Shown here one piece after another: positions 1 to 12,051 of a DNA stretch of 64,000 nucleotides. A model generated the notes under the pieces. That model was not told the DNA's origin and did not search any database. It worked only from the letters and a program-made list of their open reading frames with translations. Position numbers and translations under genes: made by a program. The stretch's first letter is position 1, and every line of letters starts with the position of its first letter. This stretch comes from Zeus faber (lineage: Eukaryota; Chordata; Actinopteri; Zeiformes; Zeidae). The stretch is from the NCBI GenBank assembly GCA_960531495.1, contig OY482862.1, forward strand, positions 5,068,409 to 5,132,408, in the 5' to 3' direction.

Positions 1-636
1 GTCAGGTTGGCAGAATGTAATTGTGCAATGCAAATGGGTTTGTATCTTCCCTGCAAGGCTACTTCACCAGCTCAACTTACATGTGAATGGTCCACAATGT
101 AACATGACCTACTAAATCCAAATTTTATGTTAACCATTAACTTTGTAATGTGCTTCCTCTTTTTAACGACTAACCTACTGGTTTTAACATGTTACTGTAA
201 TGCCGAATAAGGAACTCTTAAAATCATTAGACTAATTTAACTATAATTTTCAATCATTTACCTTTATTGTTATGGTAGGGTTTGAAGTCCTGTCAATTAA
301 TTGCCAGAAATGACTGCTACTACTAAAACCCTTGATAAAACCTTAAACCTTGAAACCTTGAACCTTGAGAAAATGAAACTGTTAAGAGTTTGAAGCCACA
401 TTATTTCCCATTTTATTTAAACCTTACTCAGGGCTTCCATAATAATTACCATTTCTGGCAAAGTGTGATTGGTCAGTAAGTGAATATTGCACCTTGAAAA
501 ATGGTTTCAATCAACTTTAACTGTAAAAAATTGTCTTTGTCAATGAATCGCCTTTGCAAGGTGCAGCATTATAATGATTATCAACTTTTCAAATCTAATT
601 TAATCATCTGGAGATGAAGGCCAGCAGCCGGCTCTG
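1..636. other. AT-rich intergenic DNA, nothing recognised
   Basis: No open frame of note, no inverted ends and no family I recognise. The stretch 340-370 has a short local duplication of an ACCTTGA-type word and nothing else stands out. Confidence 0.6.
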
Positions 637-950
637 TTACGCAGTTTTTGTGTCTTGTTTGTGGTGTGGGGATGGTGTGGTTTGAGCAGCCACACCTGTC
701 CTGGGTCTAGGAAGTTGGGGTCCATGATCAGATTGGCTGCATACCTTATGCAGCCAACCTTATAAGTTGGTTAGTCTAACGAGCAACATGTAAAACCCCC
801 ATCCCCATACACACTCAGGAGAGGAGCCCTTGACATGACATGTGTCCATCTGCTCCTGGGCTTATTCCACCTAGCCCACTCTCTACAATAAACTGTGTGT
901 CTGAAACCCTGTCATCTGTGTCTCTGTACCAGAGGTCCCTGAAAACACAA
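637..950 (+). mobile_element. Possible solo LTR (weak)
   Basis: The stretch begins with TGTTAC and ends with CA. It carries an AATAAA near 887 followed by a T/G-rich segment, the layout expected of an LTR R-U5 part, and a TATA-like run near 760. I see no matching second copy and no clear target duplication, so the edges and even the identity are uncertain. If real, it is a fossil. Confidence 0.28.
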
Positions 951-1740
951 CTTGGGTGGCGTGTGGTAAGCGAAACTGCCACAGTGATGTTTGCCAAATT
1001 TTCTACAACACCGAGAATAAGGGGCACCAGAATAGGGGGGGCACCGTCATTTCTTGTCCCTCCACTTTTAGGAATTACGGTAAAAGTAAGTATGCAACAG
1101 TGGCACCGGTAGGGGTGGGTGCCCTGCAGGGCTGGCTCTTCGCCCCGATCACTCATTGTCTGAATGTACCGACTGTGCCCACAATGCCCCATCGATGAGG
1201 CGCCCGGGATCGGCCAAATGGCCGAGCCAAAGCAGTGTGCCTTTTTTCGATGTAGGTTATAATGTTTTACTGCGTTTCCTTATGCAACGAAAAAAGCAGT
1301 GTGTGATGGAGACACATCCCTCCCGGAACAGTGGCACTGACAGAGGATTGAAGGCTTGGCTGATGTGATCAGGAATCCCTCAAATCCCTCCGTCCCTCCC
1401 TCCCTCTCCTTCCTCCTCCATGCAGCTCTCTCCCTTCTATATTGGAAAAAGCGATGGATCATTAGGCATGGTGTGGGGAAACCGTTGCTAGATTGTCAAA
1501 TTGAATTCCATTACATTTTCCCAAGGCTTAATTAGATTGGGCTCTATGAGACTAATGCCGTTTTGAATAATACAGAGATCACGACAGGAAATTAGTTGTG
1601 TTAATGTGATCAAAATAAGATGAAGGGAAATGGTGGTGACCAAAAAAAAAAGAATCTCCACAGGGATTGATGTTGCTTAAGGCTGGGAAAAAAAAAAATT
1701 ATGCAAGTGTTGGACAATAGACAACAAAATACTTTTTTAG
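951..1740. other. Unique-looking intergenic DNA
   Basis: Several short open frames on both strands overlap each other and share no family features. A T/C-rich run lies at about 1378-1440. I see no gene or element here. Confidence 0.55.
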
Positions 1741-2070
1741 TGGTGGAGTAGTTGTAGTTTTTTTGGTTTATTATATTGTTTTTTGTTTATTTTTAGGTCT
1801 ATATGTATTTGTTATAAGTTTTTCGTAAATTTGCCAAATTTGTATTATTCATTGTTTATTTTTTGGTTTATTTGTCAGGCTTATTGATTATGGTTTATTT
1901 TTATTGTTTATTATAATTGTTAGGTTTATCGTATATTAAAAAATATGCATTTATTGTTTATCATTAAGTTATTATGCTACTTAGTATGTTACTATGTTGC
2001 CATACTATTAGGTTTATTTTATATTATCAGGTTTATTTTTCATTGTTTATTGTAAATCTTTTGGGTGAAG
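1741..2070. repeat. Degenerate GTTTATT-type low-complexity tract
   Basis: A T-rich stretch in which GGTTTATT and TTGTTTATT words recur many times with variable spacing. It looks like a decayed tandem repeat running into the (CTAT)n array just downstream. Confidence 0.6.
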
Positions 2071-2090
2071 TGTATTTTTCCATAGTCTAT

Positions 2091-2172
<82 letters not shown>
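2091..2172. repeat. (CTAT)n tetranucleotide microsatellite
   Basis: About 20 uninterrupted tetranucleotide units. The repetitive reading frame across it (YLSI repeats) is a translation artefact, not a gene. Confidence 0.97.
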
Positions 2173-3192
2173 GAGGATGAGTAAAATACTGTGATTGGCA
2201 GAAATAAGATGAATGATGGGTGGTGAATAATTTAACCCACCCATCTTTGTTTTTACTGAGTGAAATATCATCCTGGGATCAGGGCCAAACTTCTGTTGTA
2301 GAGAGTGCAGAGTGTTTCGTGTTCCTCAAAACAGCAAATATTTATATTGCAGAGTAGAGGAGGAGAAGGAGGAGAAAGCAATCCGGAGTGCAAGAAGCAA
2401 AAAATAGTTTCACGGACAATGAAGCAGCTTCTTTTTGACAGTGGCGGCCGAGTTGGAAGCATTCCCACATTCTGCATCAGACACCCACAATCACTGTTAG
2501 GGTGAGAATGTAGATTTAACCTGTGGAAAAAGAGAGCGACATACCAGGATTTCCTCTGGATGACTTCTCACCGGAGGATGAGAGGTGAAAAATAAGTTGG
2601 GGGGGAATTTTTCTTTAAGCTGATCAGTCCACAGGTGTCACCGTACAATATAAAAATGAAACACGGTAAAGGTTAAGGTCAGGTCTTTTTATGAACATCA
2701 TTATTACACAATTGTGACAGACTTCGCATGCTGGTATTTATTACGGCGCCGGCAGAGTGCAAACCACGCCTGCCCTTATTCAAAGTCAAAGTCAAACAAA
2801 AAGGTTGAAGAGAAACGGGGCCAAGGACGTTTTTTTTTCCAAGTGAAATATTTATGTCCGGTAATCGAGTCAACCCAGATAGGGCCTCTGGCGTTTTTAT
2901 CGATGGCTATTCCGCTTCACGGAGTGTATCGCTGATGTAGAAAATGTTGCTCTGAGGCCAGCTTATCTCCTCGCTATTTGGTTCAGGGCCCGAAATAACG
3001 GAATGTGTCAAAACACGATATGGGGGATACCCGGAAAGCGGCGGGCAAACATTTGTTCAGTGGGGAAGGGGGAGATACAATTTTCAAAACTGAATACCAT
3101 CAATCCCTCATACGGTTGTGATGGATATGAACCATGCAGGGTTTATCCTGTTATTATGGGATTTGTATCAGAGCATTCATACCCCCCGCGCC
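2173..3192. other. Unique-looking intergenic DNA
   Basis: No gene, repeat family or conserved protein motif recognised. Short open frames on both strands shadow one another. Confidence 0.55.
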
Positions 3193-3246
3193 CATATATA
3201 TATGCACACGCATATATATATGCACACGCATATATATATGCACACG
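3193..3246. repeat. Three-unit 18-bp minisatellite
   Basis: Three exact copies of an 18-bp unit made of a CATATATATA part and a TGCACACG part, at 3193, 3211 and 3229. It runs directly into the (CA)n array and probably grew by slippage at the same place. Confidence 0.93.
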
Positions 3247-3248
3247 TA

Positions 3249-3249
<1 letters not shown>

Positions 3250-3341
<92 letters not shown>
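3250..3341. repeat. (CA)n microsatellite
   Basis: About 45 CA units, essentially uninterrupted. Overlapping His-Thr and Cys-Val open frames on the two strands come from this array alone. Confidence 0.97.
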
Positions 3342-3342
<1 letters not shown>

Positions 3343-4509
3343 ATCTATTCTATAAGATGAGTAAATACCTGGGTGAGAATGAAGGGTGGTCGGATTGGTT
3401 TTATGCTTGTGTTACAGTACACGCCAAGACCCCCAACAGAATGAAGAAAGAAACGGGGGAGAAATAAACAGAGCAAAAAATAAATTCCTCCATTTCCCGC
3501 TCCTCAGATTTCCACTCTGGTATCATTTTTGTTTTTCTCACAGCTAAATCGAAATAACTTTGAGAACTCTCTGTTAGTCAGACCACAATTCCCGTACAAA
3601 TGCCGGCAATTCTTCCATTGGTATCTCACAGCGTTTCCAGCTTCTTTGATGGGTCGATTGGTGAATTTTGACTTCCAGCCATTCAACTGTTTTGTAGTTG
3701 GACTGGCTGCTTTTTGTGTGTGTTAATATTTTCCTGTGAAAACGCCTCAATCCCTCAAGTACACACACACGTACAGTACTAACCCTAACCGTCAATAACT
3801 CAGGCCAAATCATTATATTTCTGAGGAACTGTTTCGGACTGAAATCTGACTGAGCCATGAATCAAACGCTCATGCGTGCGGCGCTTTATTGTGGTGATTT
3901 ATTTTCGCATGTTGTTTCCCCAGTTCTGCATGAGAGTGGCTAATCTCGGATACTGTACACGGCCCTTTCTTTTCTAATCGTGTGGGAGCGCGTAATCATA
4001 AGTGAGCAGCAGGCCTTCTCTCCCTGGATCAACTAAGGACTTTATTTATTGCACTCGCAGAGGAGAAAAGTATTAATTTCACACTCTAACACACAAGCGC
4101 CCATCCCCCTGCCATAGGAGAGGATTATATATTTGTCACATTGAGGAGGCATCTTCGACTCTTGGAACAAGAAGACAATTACACCTTTTGCCAGATAACA
4201 AATGAAGGCGCGCGGGCAGAGGAAAAGGTCAGGCTCACCACAAGCCAGTCAATCACAGTGGTAAATGTTGATCTCTGAATTGTGCAGTTTTTTTCTTTCT
4301 TTTTTTTCCCCCCGAGAAATCCCATTTCTCAAATTGAGAAATGGTTTTGTATAAACCAAATGCTTCTTGGTGTTTGAGGCAAACTGGGTGCAATCTTGGC
4401 TTCTAAAGGGACAAGATAATGCTTACAACACTAACAATACCCCAGCAGCAAAAACAGCAAGTCAAAAAAGAGATAAAATATAATAATAATTGGCATTGAA
4501 TAGAATTGG
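3342..4509. other. Unique-looking intergenic DNA
   Basis: No gene or element recognised. The only notable items are short C-rich and T-rich runs, for example 4290-4313. Confidence 0.55.
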
Positions 4510-4514
4510 CCTGG

Positions 4515-5050
4515 GTGAACTATATTTTAAAATGCATGGGTTTAGATTTTGTTCTGACTAGCACCAAATAAAAGCAGGATACTGGTTTCACTTTTTCTCT
4601 GAATGGTCTTAAATTCAAGGTTCGGTGAGAATGGGGATATAGGGTCATACCTGCTGTATAAATATCATTCATAGATAGGATAACAGGATACAATAGCAGC
4701 ATTTGCGCGGCTCTGTACCAAATGTAACCATCAGCCAGTGCGGTAAACATTTCCATGCTAACAGCGAGCTCACCAATCAGAGATGTTGCGGTTACACAAT
4801 GGATTATGGGTAGTTTAGTCTCATGATATTTTGTAGATGAGTAAAACATGTTTTTCTAACAATAAGGTTGATTCATACGGACTTGTGGCTTCTACAAGAG
4901 CAAAAATAAATTATTATATACATTATGTAATATTTACACAATTATTTATAAATGTTTGAAACTCAAATGATAAACATTAAGTCTAAAAACTGCACAAACT
5001 ACAATTGATGACATCTTGATGCAATTGGCTGATGCCTGATGCCTGATGCA
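4515..5050 (+). repeat. Partial copy of inverted-repeat DNA element family B
   Basis: This stretch aligns by eye, base for base over long parts, with 40168-40610 and then with the tandem internal units of the element at 39910-41580. Shared words include AAAATGCATGGGTTTA, CAGTGCGGTAAACATTTCCAT and CATCTTGATGCAATTG. Neither inverted end of the full element is present here, so this is an internal fragment in the same orientation. It has no coding capacity. Confidence 0.8.
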
Positions 5051-6010
5051 ACAGCCTAATCAGTCCCATTGGTGCTGATTGGCCCGACCTGGCTGGGAGA
5101 GTTTTCAAATGTGTCTGTCTTTCAGTAAGGGGGTGCAGGAGACGTGCCCCTGCGGATCAGATTTCGATCCAAATGGACCTGGACGCTGGAGATTTTGCTT
5201 TATATTCACGTTTTGAAATGTTTTTGTCGGAACCTCACTGCCCGAAAGTCTCACTCCCTGAACTGTATCTGTGGGTTGAGTCTTCCACAGTGCCATTCAG
5301 TTATAGCTGTCAATACAGTAGCATACGGTAATAACAATACATAGAAAAGTGACCTGCACTAGCAACAGTAAAGTGACCTAACAACTTACATTAATAACAG
5401 CATTGAAAAATTGACAAATTGGTAGAGTAATAGCAGTGAAAAAGTGGCATCCGGAATTAAATATAACACATAATTCAGTATACCATTTATATATATATAT
5501 ATTTCCCAAGTTTATTGGGAAAACATAATAGCCAGACACAAAAAAAGGTATAAGGAACTGAAGAAGTCTGATTGTGGGAAGGCAATGGATGTAGCACCAG
5601 CTGATCTCCATTCGGGTGTAAACTGTAGATTTCTTTAGGCCTCAGAGGTTTAGTTTACTTAGTCCTGGGATGATGGGGTTTGGATTGAGTTGTGTGTTGA
5701 GCAGCACATTGACCCCACTGACACTCGGGGTATTTTGACCGGCATGTCCACTTCAACCTGTTGTACCTGCCCCCCCTTCTCATTTTGCCCCCTGCAGGGC
5801 CACCATCCGTCCGTCCGTAATATCCGCGCGCTGGGTTTGCAAAACTGGAAAGCAAAACTGGCAACGATTTGACTGATGCCTGGTGGATTTCATGCGTAGT
5901 CGGCGTAAACCCACATCACAGGGATGGAGCTGGAGAAACAGTGTCCAGATAATCTCCCCCGGCTCCCTTTTGGAATCGATAATCCTGCCCGTGGTGCAAG
6001 AATTCTGCCG
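5051..6010. other. Unique-looking intergenic DNA
   Basis: No gene recognised. A short (TA)n run lies near 5490. The 5650-5990 part has balanced composition without any family signature. Confidence 0.5.
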
Positions 6011-6083
6011 CAGAAGAAGAAGAAGAAGAAGAAGAAGAAGAAGAAGAAGAAGAAGAAGAAGAAAAAGCAGAAGAAGAAGAAAG
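6011..6083. repeat. (GAA)n/(AAG)n trinucleotide microsatellite
   Basis: About 17 clean AAG units, then an interrupted tail. Open frames of poly-Arg, poly-Lys, poly-Ser, poly-Phe and poly-Leu on both strands across 5780-6310 are products of this tract and of the (TC)n tract that follows. Confidence 0.96.
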
Positions 6084-6229
6084 GGCTTGTGTGGCCGCCA
6101 GCCGGATGGGGTGGAGTGTATGGAGTGGGGGTGAGGGGGAAGAAAGGCCCCCAATGTTTGTAAAGAAATGGACTAAGACCGGGGCTGTCAGGCTCCCTTG
6201 AAGGTGGATGGAGAAGTGGGTGAGTGAGA

Positions 6230-6288
<59 letters not shown>

Positions 6289-6405
6289 CCCCACTCAGTG
6301 ACTCCCCCGACCACCTCTATATTTCTCTCTCTGTCTGCGCATGGTCTTTTCCAGCACTGCTATAGCCCCCCTCTCTCTCTCTCTCTCTCCCTCTCTCTCC
6401 TCCAC
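6230..6405. repeat. (TC)n microsatellite, two blocks
   Basis: A TCTCTG-to-TC run at 6230-6286 and a second CT run at 6370-6400, separated by about 80 bases of pyrimidine-rich sequence. Confidence 0.93.
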
Positions 6406-8697
6406 CTGCTTTTTTTCTCTATACATGTGATAATGGATTCCATTCACTCGTGTCCCTCTTCCTCCCCACAAGCTGCTGAAGCCCCAGCGAAGAGGGTTAG
6501 TTTAATTACAGCGGCTGATGAATGGGCCCCCGTCACAATTCCAAGAAACAAATGAAAAGCACAGGCTCCAAAATTAGAATGCTCGTGAGTCGCTAGGTTC
6601 CAGCTTCAACCCGTTCGAATGGATACTGTTCTCAAAACGCAGGGGATCCAGATGTTTTTGTATATGCACATCACAACTACAGTATAGTGCATGCAGGTGA
6701 ACCTACGCCTGTTTAATTTGTGTGTATAGTGTCGAAGTGTGGTGTCCAAGTCAAATCCACATATATTTTGCACCAAATCAAAGACAAATTACGATGCAAT
6801 CTTTGATGGAAAATTGCAGTGATGTCTTCACAACTTTCCATTTTGGTGAACGGATAAGGGATAAGGGAAATTTGTTGTTGACCAATTTGTTTTTTTTTAG
6901 TGTAGCTACCTAACTTGTCAACCATGAACGGGTAAAACCACAAAGTGGCTGGTTGAGCACTTACTATAAGGATAAAGAATGTTGAGTACAATTTTCGGAA
7001 TCATCCTTATAATGGGTGGGAACAATCACTGCAACAACTCCACCCCCAACCACTCCCCCACTAGACTACCTGTCATTAACTGTCAGTGGGGTAGTCAGCT
7101 TACCCTCAGGAAACAAACTTGACGGGCTGACATGTTTAAATTTCTAAATGTACATTAAAATAAACTATGATCGCAAATGTAAGCACTATAAAATGTGGAA
7201 ATGTATATTTATATTAAAGGCTTTAAGCCTCTAACCCTAACCTTTTAAGCCTAATGTATTAAGCCAAAATGTATATTACATTTTTAAGCCTGTAGACATA
7301 GTAGGCAAAGATATTGCCTAATCCCAAATACCAGCTTCATTGTTATGTGATTAAAGACAGACATAGGATATGAATTCTTTGTAATGTATTAACAAAACAC
7401 CATTATATTTGATATGAATAGAGCAGGATAAAATAAGATAAAGTTTGTCACTAAAACAAGCAAAACAAACCTAAATAAAATAAAATGAAAGTATGTAAAG
7501 TGTATAAAAAATGTCAAGTAGTAAGGTGCAAAATTATATCTGAGGTAAACAAGGTAGACTAATGAACTAACAACTAACTGCGCCACACTCCTTGTAGGAC
7601 CCGTAATGGATTGGAGAATTTTTTTGCCGATCCTAAACAAAAACAAACATATAAACAAACAAACACACTGGTTTCAGACTGTGATCCATAGTAATGGGGG
7701 TAGTGGGAGAGCCTAATTGTTAAAAAAAAAAAAAATATGTACTTACGTTAGCGCCTCGTTTAGCGATGCTAACATTAGCCGAGCATCTCAATGCACATAA
7801 CATACCTCCTAGTGGCTGTGTTGTGTAGCCGAACAAAACAATAACAATGACACCTGGTGCCATTGCTAAATTGTGAAACAGATTTTACCCCCTAGTCGCT
7901 GATTCCGGAAGCCGGAACAACAGTAGAGTCCCGTTTCGGGGCTAAACTACACATAACTAGATATGATCACATGATCCCTCAACATAAACAAGACATACTT
8001 AAGGTATCATAGATGTCAAACTCACCTGAATACAAAGCAGGAAGTGTTGCAGCAGATGAAAGTGCTGTGAATCACATATGTTGTTCGGTAAAACTTTGTT
8101 CAGTGAAACTGTAACACTTTCCTTGTGGATTGAGTAATTTCTGAGTCATTTAAAGATGTTAGTATAGTTCCAAAAACAAGCATGTCTCTGTCTGCTGACA
8201 ATTATGATGTGTTCAGTCTGGTGTTGTTGATGAATTCTGGAGACAGTCTTTGGCTGCAAGAGGCAGCCTGGTGTTCTGCATTCTCTTTTCATCTCTGCTG
8301 AAATCGAGATCGAGATCAGAAATTGTCTTTCCCATCTTCAGATACAGAATCAGAGTTATTGCAGCCATGCATGCAACCCAGGATGAATGAGTCTATCAAT
8401 TCTCCATTGTCGATTGTTCTACTGGCAGCTGCAAGTTTGTTTATAGCGGTCACAACGAGAGCAAATTCCACACTGGTTTATTTATGGGAGGGGTTTCACC
8501 CAAAACCCTGAAACAATAACAGGGAAACCAAATATAATAATCAATCACCACAGCCACACAACAACCCCCAAACCCTCGACACATGACACTAAAACAAGAT
8601 TACTTTGCTGACAAACTAGAAGTATTCAATGATCCTAAACTGTTGTTTGTAAAATTGAGTGGGATAATTAGTGAGTTACTGAATATTAGTGAATATT
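6406..8697. other. Unique-looking AT-rich DNA
   Basis: Nothing recognisable as a gene or element in about 2.3 kb. The 6480-6560 stretch and the 7740-7940 stretch are less AT-rich than their surroundings. Short ACCCTAACC words at 7227-7245 are isolated and not telomeric arrays. Confidence 0.5.
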
Positions 8698-8774
8698 GAA
8701 GTGATGAGCTCAAATTCCCCCATTGGATAAAAGAGTAGAGCCCAACAGGGCGATGCAGGGGAGGCGGGGGGGTA
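8698..8774 (+). repeat. Dispersed repeat R1, copy 1
   Basis: Matches 27824-27900 in the same orientation with few differences. The shared segment contains GATGAG, a C-run, then AAGAGTAGAGCC and ACAGGG. The family is not recognised; a second unrelated-looking flank on both copies suggests a truncated dispersed repeat. Confidence 0.7.
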
Positions 8775-9174
8775 CAAATGTACAAATGTATGTACAAATT
8801 TATTCAGTATATTTATCAGTACAGCATATCCACCTATATCTCTACCCACAGCCAATACAACCAACCATACTGCCACTTAGCCCCAGCTAGTGCCTTTAAT
8901 TTAACTCAAACTGTGCATTGAATAACATTTTGTATATATTCTGTATTTTTTCATTCTTTTTTTTTAGGACTATGAATCTTTTTTATCTGTATAAAAATAC
9001 AACAACACAACAAATCCCTTGTATATGAAAATGTTATTGCCAGATGATCAGATTCTGATACTAATTCTGATATTTCTGATATTTATTGTACACCATTACC
9101 AATGAATATAAGATTATCTGCAACAACCACTAGAAATGTTGTAAATGTATGTCTTTTTTTTCATTAAAGTGAAT
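8775..9174. other. AT-rich DNA with a possible decayed LINE tail
   Basis: 9010-9085 has a CTTGTATATGAAAA part followed by ATTCTGATA-type repeats, faintly like the TGATTC-repeat tail of fish L2 LINEs. This is too decayed to call firmly. Confidence 0.3.
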
Positions 9175-9556
9175 TGTTGTGGCGAGCTTACACCGTGAAA
9201 CGTATTAATCAGTCCAGACAGATCAATCTTTCATAAGCCGCCGCCTGCATCCCATACACCGCACAACCAACAGCTTCCATTTATTTTTTCAAAACCACAC
9301 ATCACACATGAGAATCCAGAGCTCACAACGGGCTATGTCGTTCCATGTCACTTCCTGTCCTCAGCTAGCAACAGCAGTCAACGCAGTCCGGGTCACCCTC
9401 CGATACAAACAACACAACCCAACACCAAAAGAACATCCCGAACAACTGAAAACACATAATAAAACACAACAGATACACATAACATCTGCAGAACCATAAT
9501 CCTTTGCGTCGAATACAACATAAAGCCTCGGCACACCCCCTTGGGATGCTAAATAG
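9175..9556 (-). repeat. Probable 3' LTR of the gypsy fossil
   Basis: Read on the minus strand, this begins just after a purine-rich tract with a run of five Gs near 9560. It contains AATAAA near 9277-9285 and ends in CAACA at about 9175. The inner edge is approximate, and no 5' LTR is visible for comparison. Confidence 0.5.
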
Positions 9557-10427
9557 CCCCCACCTGAGAAGTCAGTCGCCACCGACGACTCCATCAAACA
9601 ATACAAAGTCCGCAAAATGTCCCATTTGGTGACGTCAACAGACTGGCTGCTAGCGTTCCAAGGAGGGTGTCTCTGTGGGCACAGTGCACTGGTCAGGGCA
9701 TGGCATGCTGTACTCGCCCTCATCCCCACCATAAGGAGGGACAAGGGGCCAATAGGTAGCGAGTCTTTCTTTGTGCAGCACCACCACACGCCCCCTGACC
9801 CAGCATGAGCACCCTGTACACCACCTCAGTGAACTGCCCCAGTATTTCACCAGGTGTCAGCTGTCAATAGTATTCCAGTTTTATGCCCCCGGCAATCTCA
9901 GGCTCGGGCGGGACCCTGAACACCAGATCCACAGGCCACCTAGGTTCCCACCCGAACATGAGTGCTGAACCCTAACATCCACTTGACTCCTGCACAGCAG
10001 TTCGGTAGGACCTCATGACCAAGGGCAGGTGGCGGCCGCAATCCGGCTGGTGAGGATGGCCAGCTGAGTCTCCAGGGTTCGGTTGAAGCGCTCAACCAGC
10101 CCATCGCTCTGGGGGTGCAGCGGCGTCGTTCTCGTCTTGCTCACCCCCATCCGCCTGCACACCTGACCAAGCACCTGGGACTCTAAGTTCCGCCCCTTAT
10201 CACTGTGGAGCTCAGCAGGGACACCAAAACGGGCGAACATCTCCTCCACCATCCTCTCCGCCATTGTAGCCGTGCTCTGATGCTGCACCGCGTATGCCTC
10301 AGGCTACTTAGTGAAATAATCCATGGCAATGAGGACATAGCGGTTGCCGGAGTCAGTGATGGCAAAGGGGCCGAGGATGTCCACCCCAACACGCTCCATC
10401 GGGGCCCCTACCAAGTATTGCTGCAAG

Positions 10428-10917
10428 ATTCAAGATTTAAGATTCAAGAGGTTTATTCGTCACATACATATACATACTTTCATACATATATGCAGTGAAA
10501 TGTAATCCAATCCGGTGATAACACACAGTATGTCCTCTGGAAAAATTTCTTTCTAATAGACCAACTAACTGATTCCTAAAATGTAATACAGTAAGTCGAA
10601 TAATACTTATAAAATAAAAATAAAAATATATAGAATAAAATAAAATAAAATAAAAAAGATAAAGGGAATATGCTTATGTATATGGGATAGGCAATTATGT
10701 ATTTACAGATACGTATGTGCATTAAAGTGGCACGTGAATGAAGTGAGGTAGTGTTAATGGGATAATACAGCACAGTATAAAACAGTATGGCGCAACAATA
10801 CAACATCACCGAACAACCCTGAACAATGACACAGTATGCGGTACAGTATGCTAAATACAGTACAGTAAGGTAGTGGAGCTTATGTGTGTGGCTCAGTCAG
10901 GACCCCTGGTGAGGTCT
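10428..10917 (-). mobile_element. LINE family A 3' tail inserted in gypsy
   Basis: This is a strongly 5'-truncated copy of the LINE whose larger copies lie at 20231-23116 and 36550-37660. It begins on the minus strand with the last few codons of the open frame and continues through the 3' untranslated part to a degenerate AATCTTG tail. The insertion is bounded by CTGCAAG at 10421-10427 and again at 10918-10924, a 7-bp target duplication. Gypsy sequence lies directly outside both copies of the duplication, which orders the two events: gypsy first, LINE later. Confidence 0.92.
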
Positions 10918-11545
10918 CTGCAAGGGGGCATTGGAACGCTGAAAGGGTCCCTTCTAAGCTGTACAGAGGTCGCAGCAGTGCACATGTAGCTCGATGTCCT
11001 GTCTGCACCCCAGTGGAACCATCTGCAGACCCGTTGAAGAGTCTTAGAGTTCCCGTAATGCCCTGTGCCCCCCGCACCGTGGACCAGCTGGATGACCTGG
11101 GGACGGAGCACAGGAGCTGCACCAGGAGCTGGAACAGGTCGTCCCCTGTCCGGGGGTCTGCCATTGACGATACAGTTACGGCACTCCAACACCACACAGG
11201 GGCGCCAGGAGAGGCCATCAGTGTTACCATGCTGACGTCCGGGCTGGCACTGCACCTCAAGGTCATATCCCCGTAGGGACCTCCAGCCACCGGGCTAACT
11301 GGCCCTCAGGGTTACCAAAGTTCAGACGCAATAATTCCTATGGCCCGGCTCAGTGCCCGGCTGTAGTAGGCCACCACCTGCTCACCCCCTTTTCCTTTGG
11401 ACAAGATAGCCCCCATCCCCACATTGCTGGCGTCAGTGTCCACAATGAATGGTTGATGGGCATCAGGATGGGCTAGCACAGGAACCTCGATCAGGGCGCC
11501 CCAGAGTCAGGTAAGGACCCTCGCACCCCCTTGGAGCACCACAAT

Positions 11546-11642
11546 GGTTTATTCATTATTAATTTATCATGGGAAATTAGATTTGTTTACTGGGCAACAC
11601 CCTTGATTTCCAAGGGAAAATAATATAAACAAAATTAACAAT
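11546..11642. other. AT-rich spacer between gypsy fossil and solo LTR
   Basis: Ends in ACAAT, which is the left copy of the solo LTR's target duplication. Confidence 0.5.
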
Positions 11643-12051
11643 TGTCATGATCTCCGCCTTCTTCTACTTTCCCCTCCCCCTCCTTACCTGTCTCAGTGAT
11701 CCAACTCCATTCACCTGCGCACACAGCTGTTCCCGATCTGTAATCTAACCACCATATAAGCCTCTCTCACCAGTCACCCATTGCCAGTTTGTCTTTGATG
11801 CTTGCACCAGACTCTCCAGCGTTCTCCGGACTGATTCCCACGCTACCGACTCTGCCTCGCTCCGACCACGTACCCTGCCTGCCCCCCCGCCATTCTTCTG
11901 TCTGCACTCCTGGTTATCGAACCAGCCTGTCCCCCACGATGTATCCTGCCTGCTCCCTGCCTGTCTTCCGTCTGCACTACAAATAAAAGACATCACCAAA
12001 TATCCCTGCCTGTCTTAGTGCTGCAATTGGGTACTAACCACACCCGTTACA
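11643..12051 (+). mobile_element. Solo LTR with 5-bp target duplication
   Basis: The element starts TGTCATGA and ends GTTACA. It has a TATAAG box near 11755 and an AATAAA near 11985. The bases ACAAT lie immediately outside on both sides (11638-11642 and 12052-12056), a perfect 5-bp target duplication. No internal retroelement sequence is next to it. It is therefore a solo LTR left by recombination between the two ends of a gypsy-like element. The intact duplication suggests it is not very old. Confidence 0.88.

Larger units (their letters stand above)
9175..11545 (-). mobile_element. Ty3/gypsy retrotransposon fossil, 3' part
   Basis: This is a fossil of an LTR retrotransposon read on the minus strand. 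Parts in its own 5'-to-3' order are: an RNase H-like stretch (about 11540-11320, with a conserved VDTDAS motif), the linker that precedes integrase (about 11225-11196), an integrase zinc-binding-like stretch (about 11096-10960), an integrase core stretch (10288-10013, with HSDKG and PLHPQSDG motifs), an integrase C-terminal tail (about 9860-9690), and an LTR-like end with a polyadenylation signal. The element is broken in several places and is old. A LINE tail has inserted into it. Its integrase tail resembles that of the fossil at 28.2-31.4 kb, so the two are probably related lineages. Confidence 0.85.

Noticed and set aside
3193-3246. Regularly spaced short repeats resembling a CRISPR array
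   Set aside because: The units are directly abutting with no unique spacers, and the organism is a fish. It is a minisatellite.
3003-3467. 154-codon open frame
   Set aside because: Most of it is His-Thr repeats from the (CA)n array, and the rest has no family features.
5780-6555. Overlapping open frames of 79-134 codons on both strands
   Set aside because: They are translations of (GAA)n and (TC)n microsatellites: poly-Arg, poly-Lys, poly-Leu and poly-Ser.
7220-7250. CTAACCCTAACC words, possible interstitial telomere
   Set aside because: Only two units, not an array. A similar short word near 3780 is also isolated.
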